Shown: in pieces, positions 49,728 to 57,841 of the stretch
How positions within the stretch are numbered: position 1 is the stretch's first letter
Layout of the letters: each line of letters starts with the position of its first letter
NCBI GenBank assembly: GCA_046316025.1
Contig: JBKCXU010000068.1
Location: 16,868-80,867, forward strand
Source of the DNA: JAJTHJ01 sp046316025
Lineage (GTDB): Bacteria > Pseudomonadota > Gammaproteobacteria > Burkholderiales > Burkholderiaceae_F
Direction of reading: 5' to 3'
DNA length: 64,000 nt
Program-made: the position numbers and the translations under genes
Notes under the pieces: generated by a model
Database searches by the model: none
What the model was told of the DNA's origin: nothing
The model's input: the letters and a program-made list of their open reading frames with translations, nothing else

Positions 49728-49937
49728 CTATGCGACGGCGACGTTCTGCACCCCGACGAACTCCGACTCCAGTTCGGGCTCGCCATCCTCCAGCAGCATG
49801 GCGATCACCTCCTGCAAGTTGCGGTGCAACTCGTCGAGCGTTTCGCCTTGCGAGTGCGCGCCGGGAAACCCGGGCACGAAGCCTACGTACAACCCGGTCT
49901 GCGGGCAACGCTCGATGACTGCGGAGTAGGTCTTCAT
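49728..49937 (-). CDS. hicB: HicB-family antitoxin
   Basis: 69 residues starting MKTYSAVIERCPQTGLYVGF at 49937. The partial RNase H-like HicB fold is visible in VPGFPGAHSQGETLDELHRN and LQEVIAMLLEDGE. It lacks any C-terminal DNA-binding domain, so it belongs to the short HicB class and autoregulation may be weak or absent. It neutralises the HicA product of the adjacent gene. Confidence 0.88.
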   Translation of the reverse strand: MKTYSAVIERCPQTGLYVGFVPGFPGAHSQGETLDELHRNLQEVIAMLLEDGEPELESEFVGVQNVAVA

Positions 49938-49981
49938 GTCCGTTCCCGTCGATGATCGCCGACCATTATCCGTCGCTGCGG

Positions 49982-50836
49982 TCAACTCGGCGTATACGCC
50001 AACCGCACGTAAATCGGCGCATAGGGCGCCGCCTGCGTCACGTCGATCAGGCTCTCGCGGGCGAGTTCGAGCAGCGCGAGGAAGTGCACCACCAACACTG
50101 GCACGCCGCGCGTGGGGTCGAAGAGTTCCGCAAACTCGACGAAGCGCGCGCCTTGCAGGCGCTTCAGGATGAGGCTCATGTGCTCGCGCACCGACAGCTC
50201 CTCGCGGCCGATGCGGTGGTGCTGGTGCAGCTTGGCGCGCTTGAGCAACTCGACCCAGGCGCTGCGCAGGTCGATCACGTTGACCTCGGGCAGGCGCTGC
50301 TCCATCGTCTGCTCGATGGCGACGATCGCGCGGGCAAAGTCGCGCCCGGCGCGCGGCAGCTCGTCCAGCCGCGCAGCGGCGAGCTTGATGCGCTCGTACT
50401 CGACCAATCGGCGCACGAGCTCGGCGCGCGGGTCGGCGGCTTCCTCGCCGGTCTCGGCACGCACGACCGGCAGAAGCATCCGGCTCTTGATCTCGATCAG
50501 CAGTGCCGCCATCAGCAGGTACTCGGCAGCGAGCTCGAGGTTGCTCTTGCGAATCTGCTCGATGTAGACCAAGTACTGCTCGGTCACCTTGGCCATCGGA
50601 ATATCGAGCACGTTGAAGTTCTGCTTGCGGATCAGGTAGAGCAGCAGATCAAGCGGGCCTTCAAAGGCTTCGAGAAAGACCTCCAGCGCGTCCGGCGGGA
50701 TGTACAAGTCTTGCGGCAGCGCAAAGAGCGGCGCGCCGTACAGGCGCGCCAGCGCCACGCCGTCGACCACCGGCAGCGTGGAATCCTCGGGTGGGGCGGC
50801 GAGTTCCGCTTCGTTGGCGGCGGCGACGGTGCTCAC
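49982..50836 (-). CDS. scpA: Segregation and condensation protein A
   Basis: 284-residue kleisin that bridges the SMC heads in chromosome condensation. The key motif is FEGPLDLLLYLIRKQNFNVL followed by DIPMAKVTEQYLVYIEQ. The start is a GTG at 50836 that overlaps the DUF3460 stop (GTGA); longer frames run antisense to neighbouring genes. scpB and smc are not in the window. In related genomes panC-panD commonly follow scpA, whereas here hicBA does. Confidence 0.93.
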   Translation of the reverse strand: MSTVAAANEAELAAPPEDSTLPVVDGVALARLYGAPLFALPQDLYIPPDALEVFLEAFEGPLDLLLYLIRKQNFNVLDIPMAKVTEQYLVYIEQIRKSNLELAAEYLLMAALLIEIKSRMLLPVVRAETGEEAADPRAELVRRLVEYERIKLAAARLDELPRAGRDFARAIVAIEQTMEQRLPEVNVIDLRSAWVELLKRAKLHQHHRIGREELSVREHMSLILKRLQGARFVEFAELFDPTRGVPVLVVHFLALLELARESLIDVTQAAPYAPIYVRLAYTPS

Positions 50837-51024
50837 TCGCCGCCCTCGACGTCGTAGACGTAGGGCTTCTGCGGCACGTGGGCGACGCGCTGGCGGCGCA
50901 GTTCGTCGAGGTCGAGCGTCTTGTCCCACCACAGCGCGCGGCCTTCGCGCTGCTTGCCTTCGATCTGCGGGTTCTTCTGCTTCAACTCGCGGATGAAGCG
51001 GGTGATGTCGGATTCGTAGGCCAT
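50833..51024 (-). CDS. DUF3460 family protein
   Basis: 63-residue acidic/basic protein starting MAYESDITRFIRELKQKNPQ and containing LWWDKTLDLDELRR near the middle. I recognise it as the DUF3460 family, found next to scpA in betaproteobacteria. Function unknown; no membrane segment or catalytic motif is visible. It is translationally coupled to scpA by a 4-nt overlap. It is a useful lineage marker. Confidence 0.85.
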   Translation of the reverse strand: MAYESDITRFIRELKQKNPQIEGKQREGRALWWDKTLDLDELRRQRVAHVPQKPYVYDVEGGE

Positions 51025-51078
51025 GGCCGGTGGGGGAAACTGTGCAAAACTGGCAGGAATTCTACGCAGGGCGCGACG

Positions 51079-51588
51079 ATGATTCCGTTTTGGCGGTGGC
51101 TGGCAATGGCGGCAGCGATCCTCACGGTGGCGGCCTGCGACTCTGGAGGACGGCCGGTGGAAGATTTGCGTCTGTTGCGGCTCAAGGTAGGTGAGTCCAC
51201 CGGGGAGGAAGTTCGGCGCGTGTTTGGCGCGCCGGACGATCGGCGCGCCGAAGCCGGCGGCGAGGTGCTGGTGTATCCGCTCGGGCCGGAGGGCGCGGCG
51301 ACGCTGGCGCTGCGCATCGATGCGCAGGGGCGCTATAGCGGCTACGAGAACCTGCTGACACGGGCCAATCTCGAGCGGGTGCGCCCAGGCATGGATGCGG
51401 CGCAGGTGCGGTCGCTGCTGGGCCGACCCGGCTACGAGCGCGAGTTCGCGTTGCAACGGCAGCGGCGCTGGGAGTGGCGCTTTGTCGATGGCCCGACGAC
51501 GGCAATGCTGGTTGTGGTCTTTGGCGCCGACGGCCGGGTGGCCGGCACGGCGGTCGAGGACGACCCGCGCACCAGCGGCGGCGCCTGA
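51079..51588 (+). CDS. SmpA/BamE-like lipoprotein
   Basis: 169 residues with a lipoprotein signal peptide; the lipobox is TVAAC with the lipidated Cys near residue 20 and Asp at +2 (CDSGG), a residue that favours inner-membrane retention in enterics. The mature part contains a duplicated SmpA/OmlA-like unit: VGESTGEEVRRVFGAPDDRR and VRPGMDAAQVRSLLGRPGYE. Related proteins take part in outer-membrane assembly. It is divergent from DUF3460-scpA with 54 bp between the starts. Confidence 0.8.
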   Translation: MIPFWRWLAMAAAILTVAACDSGGRPVEDLRLLRLKVGESTGEEVRRVFGAPDDRRAEAGGEVLVYPLGPEGAATLALRIDAQGRYSGYENLLTRANLERVRPGMDAAQVRSLLGRPGYEREFALQRQRRWEWRFVDGPTTAMLVVVFGADGRVAGTAVEDDPRTSGGA

Positions 51589-51618
51589 CCGCCGTCGCGC
51601 CGGACGGCATCTCGACCC

Positions 51619-53322
51619 CTATGAACTCGGCGGTGCGGTGGCCAGCAATGCCCGGGCGCGCGTCTTGGCCGCCGCGACGTCGGGCAGTACGTTGTCCGCG
51701 CCCACACGCTGGACAAAGCCCGCGCGCTTGAGCAAGGACAACGGCTGTCCGGTCGCGCCTGCGACGATCAGCGTTCCGCTGCGCTTGGCCAGTTGCCGGC
51801 GCAGGCTGTCGAGCGTCTCCAGCCCCGTGGTGTCGAGCGACAGCAGCGCGGCAAAGTCGAGCACGATCACCCGCGCCGCGTCTTTGCTCCTGTGGCGCGC
51901 CGGGTCGGTCAGTTCTTCCAGCTTGCCGACCGAGCCGAAGAAGAGCGACCCTTGCAGCCGGTACGCCTCCACGCCCGCCAGATCGAGCGCAAGCGGCTCC
52001 ACCCGCGTCAATTGCGTGATCCGGTAGATGAAGAAGAGCACTGCCAGCACGAGGCCCACTTCGACCGCCACCGTGAGGTCGAACACGACGGTCAGCAAAA
52101 AGGTCGCGAGCAGGATCGTGCGGTAGGTCAGCGCAAAGTGGCGCAGCCGCGCGAACTCGCGCCACTCGCCCATGTTCCAGCCGACGAAGAGAAGGATCGC
52201 CGCCAGCGCGGCGAGCGGAATGCCGTTGGCGAGCGGCGCCGCCGCCAACAGGATCGCCAGCAGCGTGGCCGCGTGCACCATGCCGCTGATGGGGCTCGCC
52301 GCGCCGCTCTTGACGTTGGTCACCGTGCGCGCGATGGTGCCGGTGGCGGGGATGCCGCCCGCCAGCGGCGCGACGAAGTTGGCGATGCCCTGCGCCATCA
52401 GTTCCTGGTTGGGGTCGTGGCGGTCGTCGATCATGTTGTCGGCGACGCGCGCGCACAGCAGCGATTCGATGGCGCCGAGCAGCGCAATGGTCAGCACCGG
52501 CGCGAACAGTTGCTTGGCCGTCTCCCACGAGAAGTCCGGCAGTTGCAGGCGGGGTAGCGACTGCGGAATGCCGCCGAACTTGCTGCCTATCGTCTCCACG
52601 TCCAGATTAAGCAGGCTCGCGGCGACGGTGGCCGCCGCCAGCGCGACGATGGTGCCCGGCACACGCGCGACCCAGCGCCGCCAGCGCACGTGGCCCATCG
52701 CGTAGGACTTGGGCCAGACGAGCACGACCGCCAGCGACCCCGCGCACAGCGCCGCCGCTTGCCAGTTGACCGTGTGCAAGTGAGTCGCGATGGCGCCGAT
52801 CTGGTGGAAAAAGTCCGCCGGCATCTTGTCGATCGCCAGGCCCAACGCGTCCTTGACCTGCGACAGCATGATCAGTACCGCGATGCCGTTGGTGAAGCCG
52901 ATCACGATCGACACCGGAACAAAGCGTACGAACTGCCCGAGGCGAAACAAGCCCATCGCAAAGAGCAGCACGCCCGCCAGCATGGTGGCGATCAGCAGAT
53001 TGGCCAGCCCGTAGCGCTCGACGATCCCGTAGACGATCACGATGAACGCCCCCGCCGGCCCGCCGATTTGCACCCGCGAGCCGCCGAGCGCGGAGATCAG
53101 GAAGCCCGCAAAGATCGCGGTGACCAGACCCGCCTCGGGCTTGACCCCCGAGGCGATGGCAAAAGCCATCGCCAGCGGGAGTGCGACCACCCCGACCGCG
53201 ATACCCGCGGCCAGGTCGCGCAGCAGCTTGTCGCGTGAGTAGTCGTGCAGGCAGTCGAGCAGCCGCGGGCGGAAGGCGGCCAGCGGCAGCGCGGCGAGGG
53301 ACTTGCGCAGGGTGTCGAGCAC
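51619..53322 (-). CDS. SulP-family anion transporter with STAS domain
   Basis: 567 residues from a GTG at 53322. About 12 membrane helices (residues 30-420; GIAVGVVALPLAMAFAIASG is the SulP signature region) are followed by a cytosolic STAS domain (about 440-560; VIVLDFAALLSLDTTGLETL). Likely substrates are sulfate or bicarbonate. The start is uncertain because the frame extends to 53475 and no ribosome-binding site is evident. It is 40 bp downstream of metG on the same strand. Confidence 0.87.
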   Translation of the reverse strand: MLDTLRKSLAALPLAAFRPRLLDCLHDYSRDKLLRDLAAGIAVGVVALPLAMAFAIASGVKPEAGLVTAIFAGFLISALGGSRVQIGGPAGAFIVIVYGIVERYGLANLLIATMLAGVLLFAMGLFRLGQFVRFVPVSIVIGFTNGIAVLIMLSQVKDALGLAIDKMPADFFHQIGAIATHLHTVNWQAAALCAGSLAVVLVWPKSYAMGHVRWRRWVARVPGTIVALAAATVAASLLNLDVETIGSKFGGIPQSLPRLQLPDFSWETAKQLFAPVLTIALLGAIESLLCARVADNMIDDRHDPNQELMAQGIANFVAPLAGGIPATGTIARTVTNVKSGAASPISGMVHAATLLAILLAAAPLANGIPLAALAAILLFVGWNMGEWREFARLRHFALTYRTILLATFLLTVVFDLTVAVEVGLVLAVLFFIYRITQLTRVEPLALDLAGVEAYRLQGSLFFGSVGKLEELTDPARHRSKDAARVIVLDFAALLSLDTTGLETLDSLRRQLAKRSGTLIVAGATGQPLSLLKRAGFVQRVGADNVLPDVAAAKTRARALLATAPPSS

Positions 53323-53362
53323 GGGGCAGCGGCGCCGCTCGCGCCGCGGTGGGACGAAACGT

Positions 53363-55900
53363 CTATTTGACGCGCATGCCCGGCTGCGCGCCCTGATCTG
53401 GCTCAAGCAGGTAGACGCCGGGCTGCGCGCGCTCGTCGGCGTGGCTGGCGGCCAGCACCATGCCTTCGCTGACACCGAACTTCATCTTGCGCGGCGCGAG
53501 GTTGGCGACCAGCACGGTGAGCTTGCCCACCAGCCGCTCCGGCGCGTACGCGGACTTGATGCCGGCGAATACGGTGCGGTGTCGGCCTTCGCCGGCGTCG
53601 AGCGTGAGCTTGAGCAGCTTGGCCGCGCCTTCGACCTGCTCGGCGTTGACGATCCGGGCGATGCGCAGGTCGAGCTTGGCGAAGTCGTCGATGGAAATAT
53701 GTTCGCCCCCCTCTCCCCCCGGGAGAGGGGCCGGGGGTGAGGGAAGGCTGCTGGCAGCCGCTCGATAAACCGCCTCCAGTACAGCCTCCGTTTGCGCCAG
53801 CACATCGTTATCCCAAAAACGCAAAGTGCGAACGCCGTGCAGCAGCAGCGTCTGGTCGCGCTCCCGGTCCCTGAGCAAAGCTTGGGGTTCGGCGTGCTGC
53901 CCGCCGTCCAGTTCGACCGCGAGCTTGGCCTCGTCGCAATAGAAGTCGAGCACGTAGCGCGTCCCGTCGAACTCGACCGGATGCTGGCGGCGGAACTTCA
54001 GATCGGCGAATTGCTTATCGCGCAGCAGCGACCAGAGCAGCGTTTCGGCATCGGTTGCGGTTTGGCGCAAGGTCTTGGCGTTGGCGAGGAGCTTGGGATC
54101 GATCGGCAGCTTCTTCGCTGCCTTCTTGTTGGGTTCACTTTGTGGCTGCGGTCTTCCCTCACCCGCGGCCCCTCTCCCGGGGGGAGAGGGGGGGACGGCG
54201 GACGCCACCGGCTCGAACAGCGCCCCCAATTGCTTCGCCTCCACCCGCGTCATCAAGTGCTTGTAAGGCGCAATGCGCTCCACCTTCGCATCGAGGTCGG
54301 CCCAGACGAAGTCGCGCTCCATGCCAAACAACTCGCGCGCTACGCGACGGGCGGTGGCGGGCAGCACCGGGGCGAGGTAGATCGTCAGCGCGCGAAAGCA
54401 GCGCAGCGCATCGCTGCACACCGCGTGCAGCAGCGCGCGCTGCGACTCGTCGCGGGCGAGTTCCCAGGGTTTGTGCTTGTCGAAGTGCTCGTTGGCAAAG
54501 TCGGCGATCCGCATCGTCTCGCGCAGCGCCTTGCCGTATTCGCGGCCGGCGAAGAGCGCGGCGATCTCGTCGCGCGAAGCGAGCGCCACTGCCAGCGCGC
54601 CGGCAGGCGCGCCCGAGGGGTCGTCGCTCGCCGCCAACCTCCCATCGAACAAGCGCCCGAGAAAACTCGCCGCCCGGCTGGCAATGTTCACGTACTTGCC
54701 CACGAGGTCGCTGTTGACCCGCTGCATGAAGTCGTCCGGCGTGAACTCGATGTCCTCCACCCGGTCGTTGAGCTTCGCCGCGATGTAGTAGCGCAGCCAC
54801 TCCGGGTTCATGCCGAGCGACAGGTACTTCAACGGGTCCAGCCCCGTACCGCGGCTCTTGCTCATCTTCTCGCCGCCGATGGAGAGAAAGCCGTGCACGT
54901 ACACGTTGTCCGGCACCTTGCGACCGGAAAAATGCAGCATCGCCGGCCAGAACAGCGTGTGGAAGTAGACGATGTCCTTGCCGATGAAGTGAATCTGCTC
55001 GACCTCCGGCGCGCCGACGAACTGCTCGTAACCGCGCGGCTCGCCGTTAGCCGCAGCTTTGCCGCTGTCGAAGTAGCTCTTCAGTGACGCCAGGTAGCCG
55101 ATTGGCGCATCGAGCCACACGTAGAAATACTTGCCGGGCGCATCGGGAATCGGGATGCCGAAGTACGGCGCATCGCGCGAGATGTCCCAGTCGGCCAAGC
55201 CCTTGCCGTCGGGGCCCAGCCATTCCTGCGTCTTGGCGTAGACCTCGGGTTGCAGGCGCGACTCGCCGTGCCGGTTGCGGCTCGCCGTCCACTCGCGCAG
55301 GAACTCTACGCAGCGCGGGTCGGACAGGCTGAAAAAGTAGTGCTCGGACGAGCGCAGCTCCGGCGTGGCACCCGACAGCACCGAGTACGGATTCTTCAGG
55401 TCGGTCGGCGCGTAGACCGAGCCGCAGACCTCGCAAGAATCGCCGTTCTGGTCCTTCGCGCCGCACTTGGGGCATTCGCCCTTGATGTAGCGGTCGGGCA
55501 GGAACATGCCCTTCACCGGGTCGAAGAACTGCTCGACCGTGCGCGTGGCCGTAAGGCCCGCCGCGCGCAGCGCGAGGTAGATCGACTGCGACAGCTCGGT
55601 GTTCTCCGGCGACTCGGTGCTGTGCCAGTGGTCGAACGACAGCAGAAAGCCGTCCAGATACGAGCGCCGGCCGGCGAAGACCTCGTCGGTGAACTCTTTG
55701 GGCGTTTTGCCGGCGCGCTCGGCGGCGAGCATGCTCGGCACGCCATGCGCGTCGTCGGCGCAGACGAAGTGCACCGCGTTGCCCGCCATCCGCTGCGCGC
55801 GCACCCAGATGTCGGCCTGGATGTACTCCATCACGTGCCCGATGTGCAGCGAGCCGTTGGCGTAGGGCAGGGCGGTGGTGACGAAGAGCGTGCGGGGCAT
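53363..55900 (-). CDS. metG: Methionine--tRNA ligase with in-frame DUF559 insertion
   Basis: 845 residues, about 160 longer than usual. The class I motifs LPYANGSLHIGHVMEY and KMSKSRGTG, the zinc knuckle CPKCGAKDQNGDSCEVCG and the anticodon domain (to about residue 565) are intact. So is the C-terminal EMAP-II-like tRNA-binding domain (about 733-845; DFAKLDLRIARIVNAEQVEG). Between them, residues about 570-731 hold a DUF559 endonuclease-like domain flanked by proline/glycine-rich peptides that are translated palindromic repeats. The frame is continuous through both junctions. Without the insert, MetG would be about 683 residues, normal for the family. Confidence 0.93.
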   Translation of the reverse strand: MPRTLFVTTALPYANGSLHIGHVMEYIQADIWVRAQRMAGNAVHFVCADDAHGVPSMLAAERAGKTPKEFTDEVFAGRRSYLDGFLLSFDHWHSTESPENTELSQSIYLALRAAGLTATRTVEQFFDPVKGMFLPDRYIKGECPKCGAKDQNGDSCEVCGSVYAPTDLKNPYSVLSGATPELRSSEHYFFSLSDPRCVEFLREWTASRNRHGESRLQPEVYAKTQEWLGPDGKGLADWDISRDAPYFGIPIPDAPGKYFYVWLDAPIGYLASLKSYFDSGKAAANGEPRGYEQFVGAPEVEQIHFIGKDIVYFHTLFWPAMLHFSGRKVPDNVYVHGFLSIGGEKMSKSRGTGLDPLKYLSLGMNPEWLRYYIAAKLNDRVEDIEFTPDDFMQRVNSDLVGKYVNIASRAASFLGRLFDGRLAASDDPSGAPAGALAVALASRDEIAALFAGREYGKALRETMRIADFANEHFDKHKPWELARDESQRALLHAVCSDALRCFRALTIYLAPVLPATARRVARELFGMERDFVWADLDAKVERIAPYKHLMTRVEAKQLGALFEPVASAVPPSPPGRGAAGEGRPQPQSEPNKKAAKKLPIDPKLLANAKTLRQTATDAETLLWSLLRDKQFADLKFRRQHPVEFDGTRYVLDFYCDEAKLAVELDGGQHAEPQALLRDRERDQTLLLHGVRTLRFWDNDVLAQTEAVLEAVYRAAASSLPSPPAPLPGGEGGEHISIDDFAKLDLRIARIVNAEQVEGAAKLLKLTLDAGEGRHRTVFAGIKSAYAPERLVGKLTVLVANLAPRKMKFGVSEGMVLAASHADERAQPGVYLLEPDQGAQPGMRVK
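53708..53746. repeat. Palindromic repeat, left end of metG insertion
   Basis: Perfect 10-bp palindrome CCCCTCTCCC/GGGAGAGGGG (3-nt loop) followed by CCGGGGGTGAGGGAAG. A GGCTGC/GCAGCC hairpin lies just inside it (about 53747-53760). It is the inverted partner of 54148-54191. Confidence 0.85.
54148..54191. repeat. Palindromic repeat, right end of metG insertion
   Basis: GCGGTCTTCCCTCACCC (54148-54164) followed by GCGG and CCCCTCTCCC-GGG-GGGAGAGGGG (54169-54191). The first 17 bases are identical to the terminal repeat of the element at 61229-61334. Confidence 0.85.
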
Positions 55901-55995
55901 TGCGCGTCGAGGGAAAGACCGTATCGCCGCCGAGTCTAAGCGAACGACAAATGTTGGATGATGCGGCTTGCAGCTCTCTCCTCGCGACTAAACCA

Positions 55996-57081
55996 ATGGC
56001 ACTTACCCCCGATCAGGTCACTACCGCCCTGAAGTCCGTCATCGACCCCAACACTGGCAAAGATCTCGTCACGGCCCGCTGCGTGCGCAACGTGAAAGTC
56101 TCCGGCGACGACGCGAGTTTCGACGTCGAATTGGGCTACCCCGCCGCGAGCCAGATCGAAGCGCTGCGCGCCGCCGCCATCGCCGCCGTCAAGGCCGCGG
56201 GGGCCGCCAACGTCAGCGCCAACGTTTACAGCAAGATCGTCGCCCATGCGGTGCAGCGCGGGCTGAAGGTGCTGCCCAACGTGAAGAACATCATCGCGGT
56301 GTCGTCCGGCAAGGGTGGGGTGGGCAAGAGCACGGTGGCGGTCAACCTCGCCCTCGCCTTGGCGGCAGAAGGCGCGCGCGTCGGCATGCTCGACGCCGAC
56401 ATCTACGGCCCCAGCCAGCCGACCATGCTCGGCATCGCGGGCAAGCCCGAGACACTCGACGGCAAGACGCTCGAGCCGATGATGGGCCACGGCATCCAGG
56501 CGGCGAGCATCGGCTTTTTGATCGACGCCGACCAGCCGATGGTCTGGCGCGGCCCGATGGTCACGCAGGCGCTGCAACAGTTGCTCGGGCAGACCAATTG
56601 GCAGGAAGTCGACTACCTGGTCGTCGATATGCCGCCCGGCACCGGCGATATTCAACTCACGCTAGCGCAGCAGGTGCCGGTGACCGGCGCGCTGATCGTC
56701 ACCACGCCGCAGGACATCGCGCTGATCGACGCCCGCAAGGGCCTCAAGATGTTCGAGAAGGTCAACGTGCCGATCCTGGGCATCGTCGAGAACATGGCGG
56801 TGCACGTCTGCTCCAATTGCGGCCATGCCGAGCACATCTTTGGCGAGGGCGGCGCGGCGCGGATGAGCGCCGACTTTGGCGTGGAGGTGCTGGGCAGCCT
56901 GCCGCTGGACATCCGCATCCGCGAGCAGACCGATTCCGGCCGCCCGACCGTGGTGGCCGAGCCGGACGGGGCCATCGCCAACGCCTACAAGGCGATTGCC
57001 CGCAAGGTGGCGATCAAGATCGCCGAGCAGGCGAAAGACATGTCGCTGAAGATGCCGACGATCAAGGTCAGCAATACTTGA
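55996..57081 (+). CDS. apbC: Mrp/ApbC-type Fe-S cluster carrier ATPase
   Basis: 361-residue P-loop NTPase that carries and transfers Fe-S clusters. An N-terminal MIP18/DUF59-like domain (ALTPDQVTTALKSVIDPNTG onward, to about residue 80) is followed by the deviant Walker A SSGKGGVGKSTVAVNLALAL near residue 103 and the cluster-binding CSNCGHAEHIFGEGG. The start at 55996 gives MALTPDQ; the frame is open from 55900 but that region is the metG leader. It is divergent from metG (95 bp). Fe-S supply is relevant to the 2Fe-2S oxidoreductase at 60.7 kb, an inference from proximity only. Confidence 0.93.
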   Translation: MALTPDQVTTALKSVIDPNTGKDLVTARCVRNVKVSGDDASFDVELGYPAASQIEALRAAAIAAVKAAGAANVSANVYSKIVAHAVQRGLKVLPNVKNIIAVSSGKGGVGKSTVAVNLALALAAEGARVGMLDADIYGPSQPTMLGIAGKPETLDGKTLEPMMGHGIQAASIGFLIDADQPMVWRGPMVTQALQQLLGQTNWQEVDYLVVDMPPGTGDIQLTLAQQVPVTGALIVTTPQDIALIDARKGLKMFEKVNVPILGIVENMAVHVCSNCGHAEHIFGEGGAARMSADFGVEVLGSLPLDIRIREQTDSGRPTVVAEPDGAIANAYKAIARKVAIKIAEQAKDMSLKMPTIKVSNT

Positions 57082-57082
57082 G

Positions 57083-57370
57083 ATGCCGGCCTACCTGATA
57101 GGTCAGATCGCCGTGCGCGACGCGGCTCCGTGGCAGCAGTACGTGGATCGGGTGGGTGCGACGTTTGCACCGCACGGCGGACGGGTGCTGTTCCGCGCGA
57201 CGGCGGCGTTGGCTCTGAACGGCGCACTGCCCGGCGAGCGCGTCGTAGTGGCCGAGTTCCCCGACCTCGACGCACTGCGCCGCTGGCACGACTCGCCCGA
57301 ATACCAGGCGCTAATCCCGCTGCGCGACGCTGGCGCGGATGTGGTACTCACCGCGTACGAAGCAACTTGA
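57083..57370 (+). CDS. DUF1330 family protein
   Basis: 95-residue protein with the ferredoxin-like alpha/beta plan of DUF1330: MPAYLIGQIAVRDAAPWQQY, GGRVLFRATAALAL and VVVAEFPDLDALRRWHDSPE followed by YQAL. Function unknown; the family is related to dimeric alpha-beta barrel proteins. It begins one base after the apbC stop and is probably co-transcribed. Confidence 0.85.
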   Translation: MPAYLIGQIAVRDAAPWQQYVDRVGATFAPHGGRVLFRATAALALNGALPGERVVVAEFPDLDALRRWHDSPEYQALIPLRDAGADVVLTAYEAT

Positions 57371-57391
57371 GCGGCATCTTGCCGTGAGCCG

Positions 57392-57739
57392 ATGAGCGGC
57401 GACCCCCTGCAGACGATGCGCTACACGCTGCGGCAGACCAAAGCCGCCGACGGCAGCGTCTTGCACGATGTCATCGACACTTCGGCGCCCGTGGCGCCGA
57501 CGCTGTACCGCAGCCCCGACCGCGCCCATGCCCGGTCGGTCGCCGACGATCTCGCGCGCGGCGCGCTCGACCCCGCAGCCGTGCAAAGGGTTTTCGTGGA
57601 ACTGATCGCGGCGGGTTGGCATCAGCCGCTTGGCGAGCCCTTCGCGTGGCGACTGCCTTGGCCGTGGCAGAAACGCGCGGAAACCGGCACCGTGTGGCAG
57701 CAGGCTGCGCAGCGGATCGAGGCGCTGCGCAGTCGATAG
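57392..57739 (+). CDS. Hypothetical protein
   Basis: 115 residues, no family recognised. It starts MSGDPLQTMRYTLRQTKAAD. The middle is helical with DRAHARSVADDLARGALDPA, and the C-terminal half contains a Trp/Pro-rich segment PFAWRLPWPWQKRAETGTVW. No signal peptide or transmembrane helix. It lies 21 bp after the DUF1330 gene in the same direction. Codon use is like that of its neighbours, which supports a real gene. Confidence 0.55.
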   Translation: MSGDPLQTMRYTLRQTKAADGSVLHDVIDTSAPVAPTLYRSPDRAHARSVADDLARGALDPAAVQRVFVELIAAGWHQPLGEPFAWRLPWPWQKRAETGTVWQQAAQRIEALRSR

Positions 57740-57841
57740 GCGAGCCTTCGCCAGAGATTTCAGAGCCCGGTCGGCGCGTTTGGCGCCGTTGCATTCCGTC
57801 GGTACTTTTCAATAACTACCGACACTATGTAACATGCGGTC

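Larger units (their letters stand above)
53708..54191 (-). mobile_element. DUF559-nuclease element inserted in metG
   Basis: 484-bp segment bounded by inverted palindromes CCCCTCTCCC-n3-GGGAGAGGGG (53708-53730 and 54169-54191), each followed inward by the GGGTGAGGGAAG / CTTCCCTCACCC arm (53735-53746 and 54153-54164). It encodes, in the metG frame, residues typical of DUF559: TDAETLLWSLLRDKQF, LKFRRQHPVEFDG, YVLDFYCDEAKLAVELDGGQ and LRFWDNDVLAQTEAVLEAV. The core Asp/Glu set (DF...VELDG) suits a PD-(D/E)XK nuclease. There is no separate start codon. Mobility is inferred from the repeat ends and from related copies elsewhere in the window. Confidence 0.7.

Noticed and set aside
51619..53475. SulP gene start at 53475
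   Set aside because: The first 50 residues would be antisense-like Arg/Cys/Ser-rich sequence inside the metG 3' end. The GTG at 53322 fits the family better.
53482..53805. DUF559 element as a separate, independently translated gene
   Set aside because: The nuclease residues are in the metG frame with no start codon or ribosome-binding site of their own, and the frame is uninterrupted at both ends. Other frames through the repeats are typical translated-palindrome noise.
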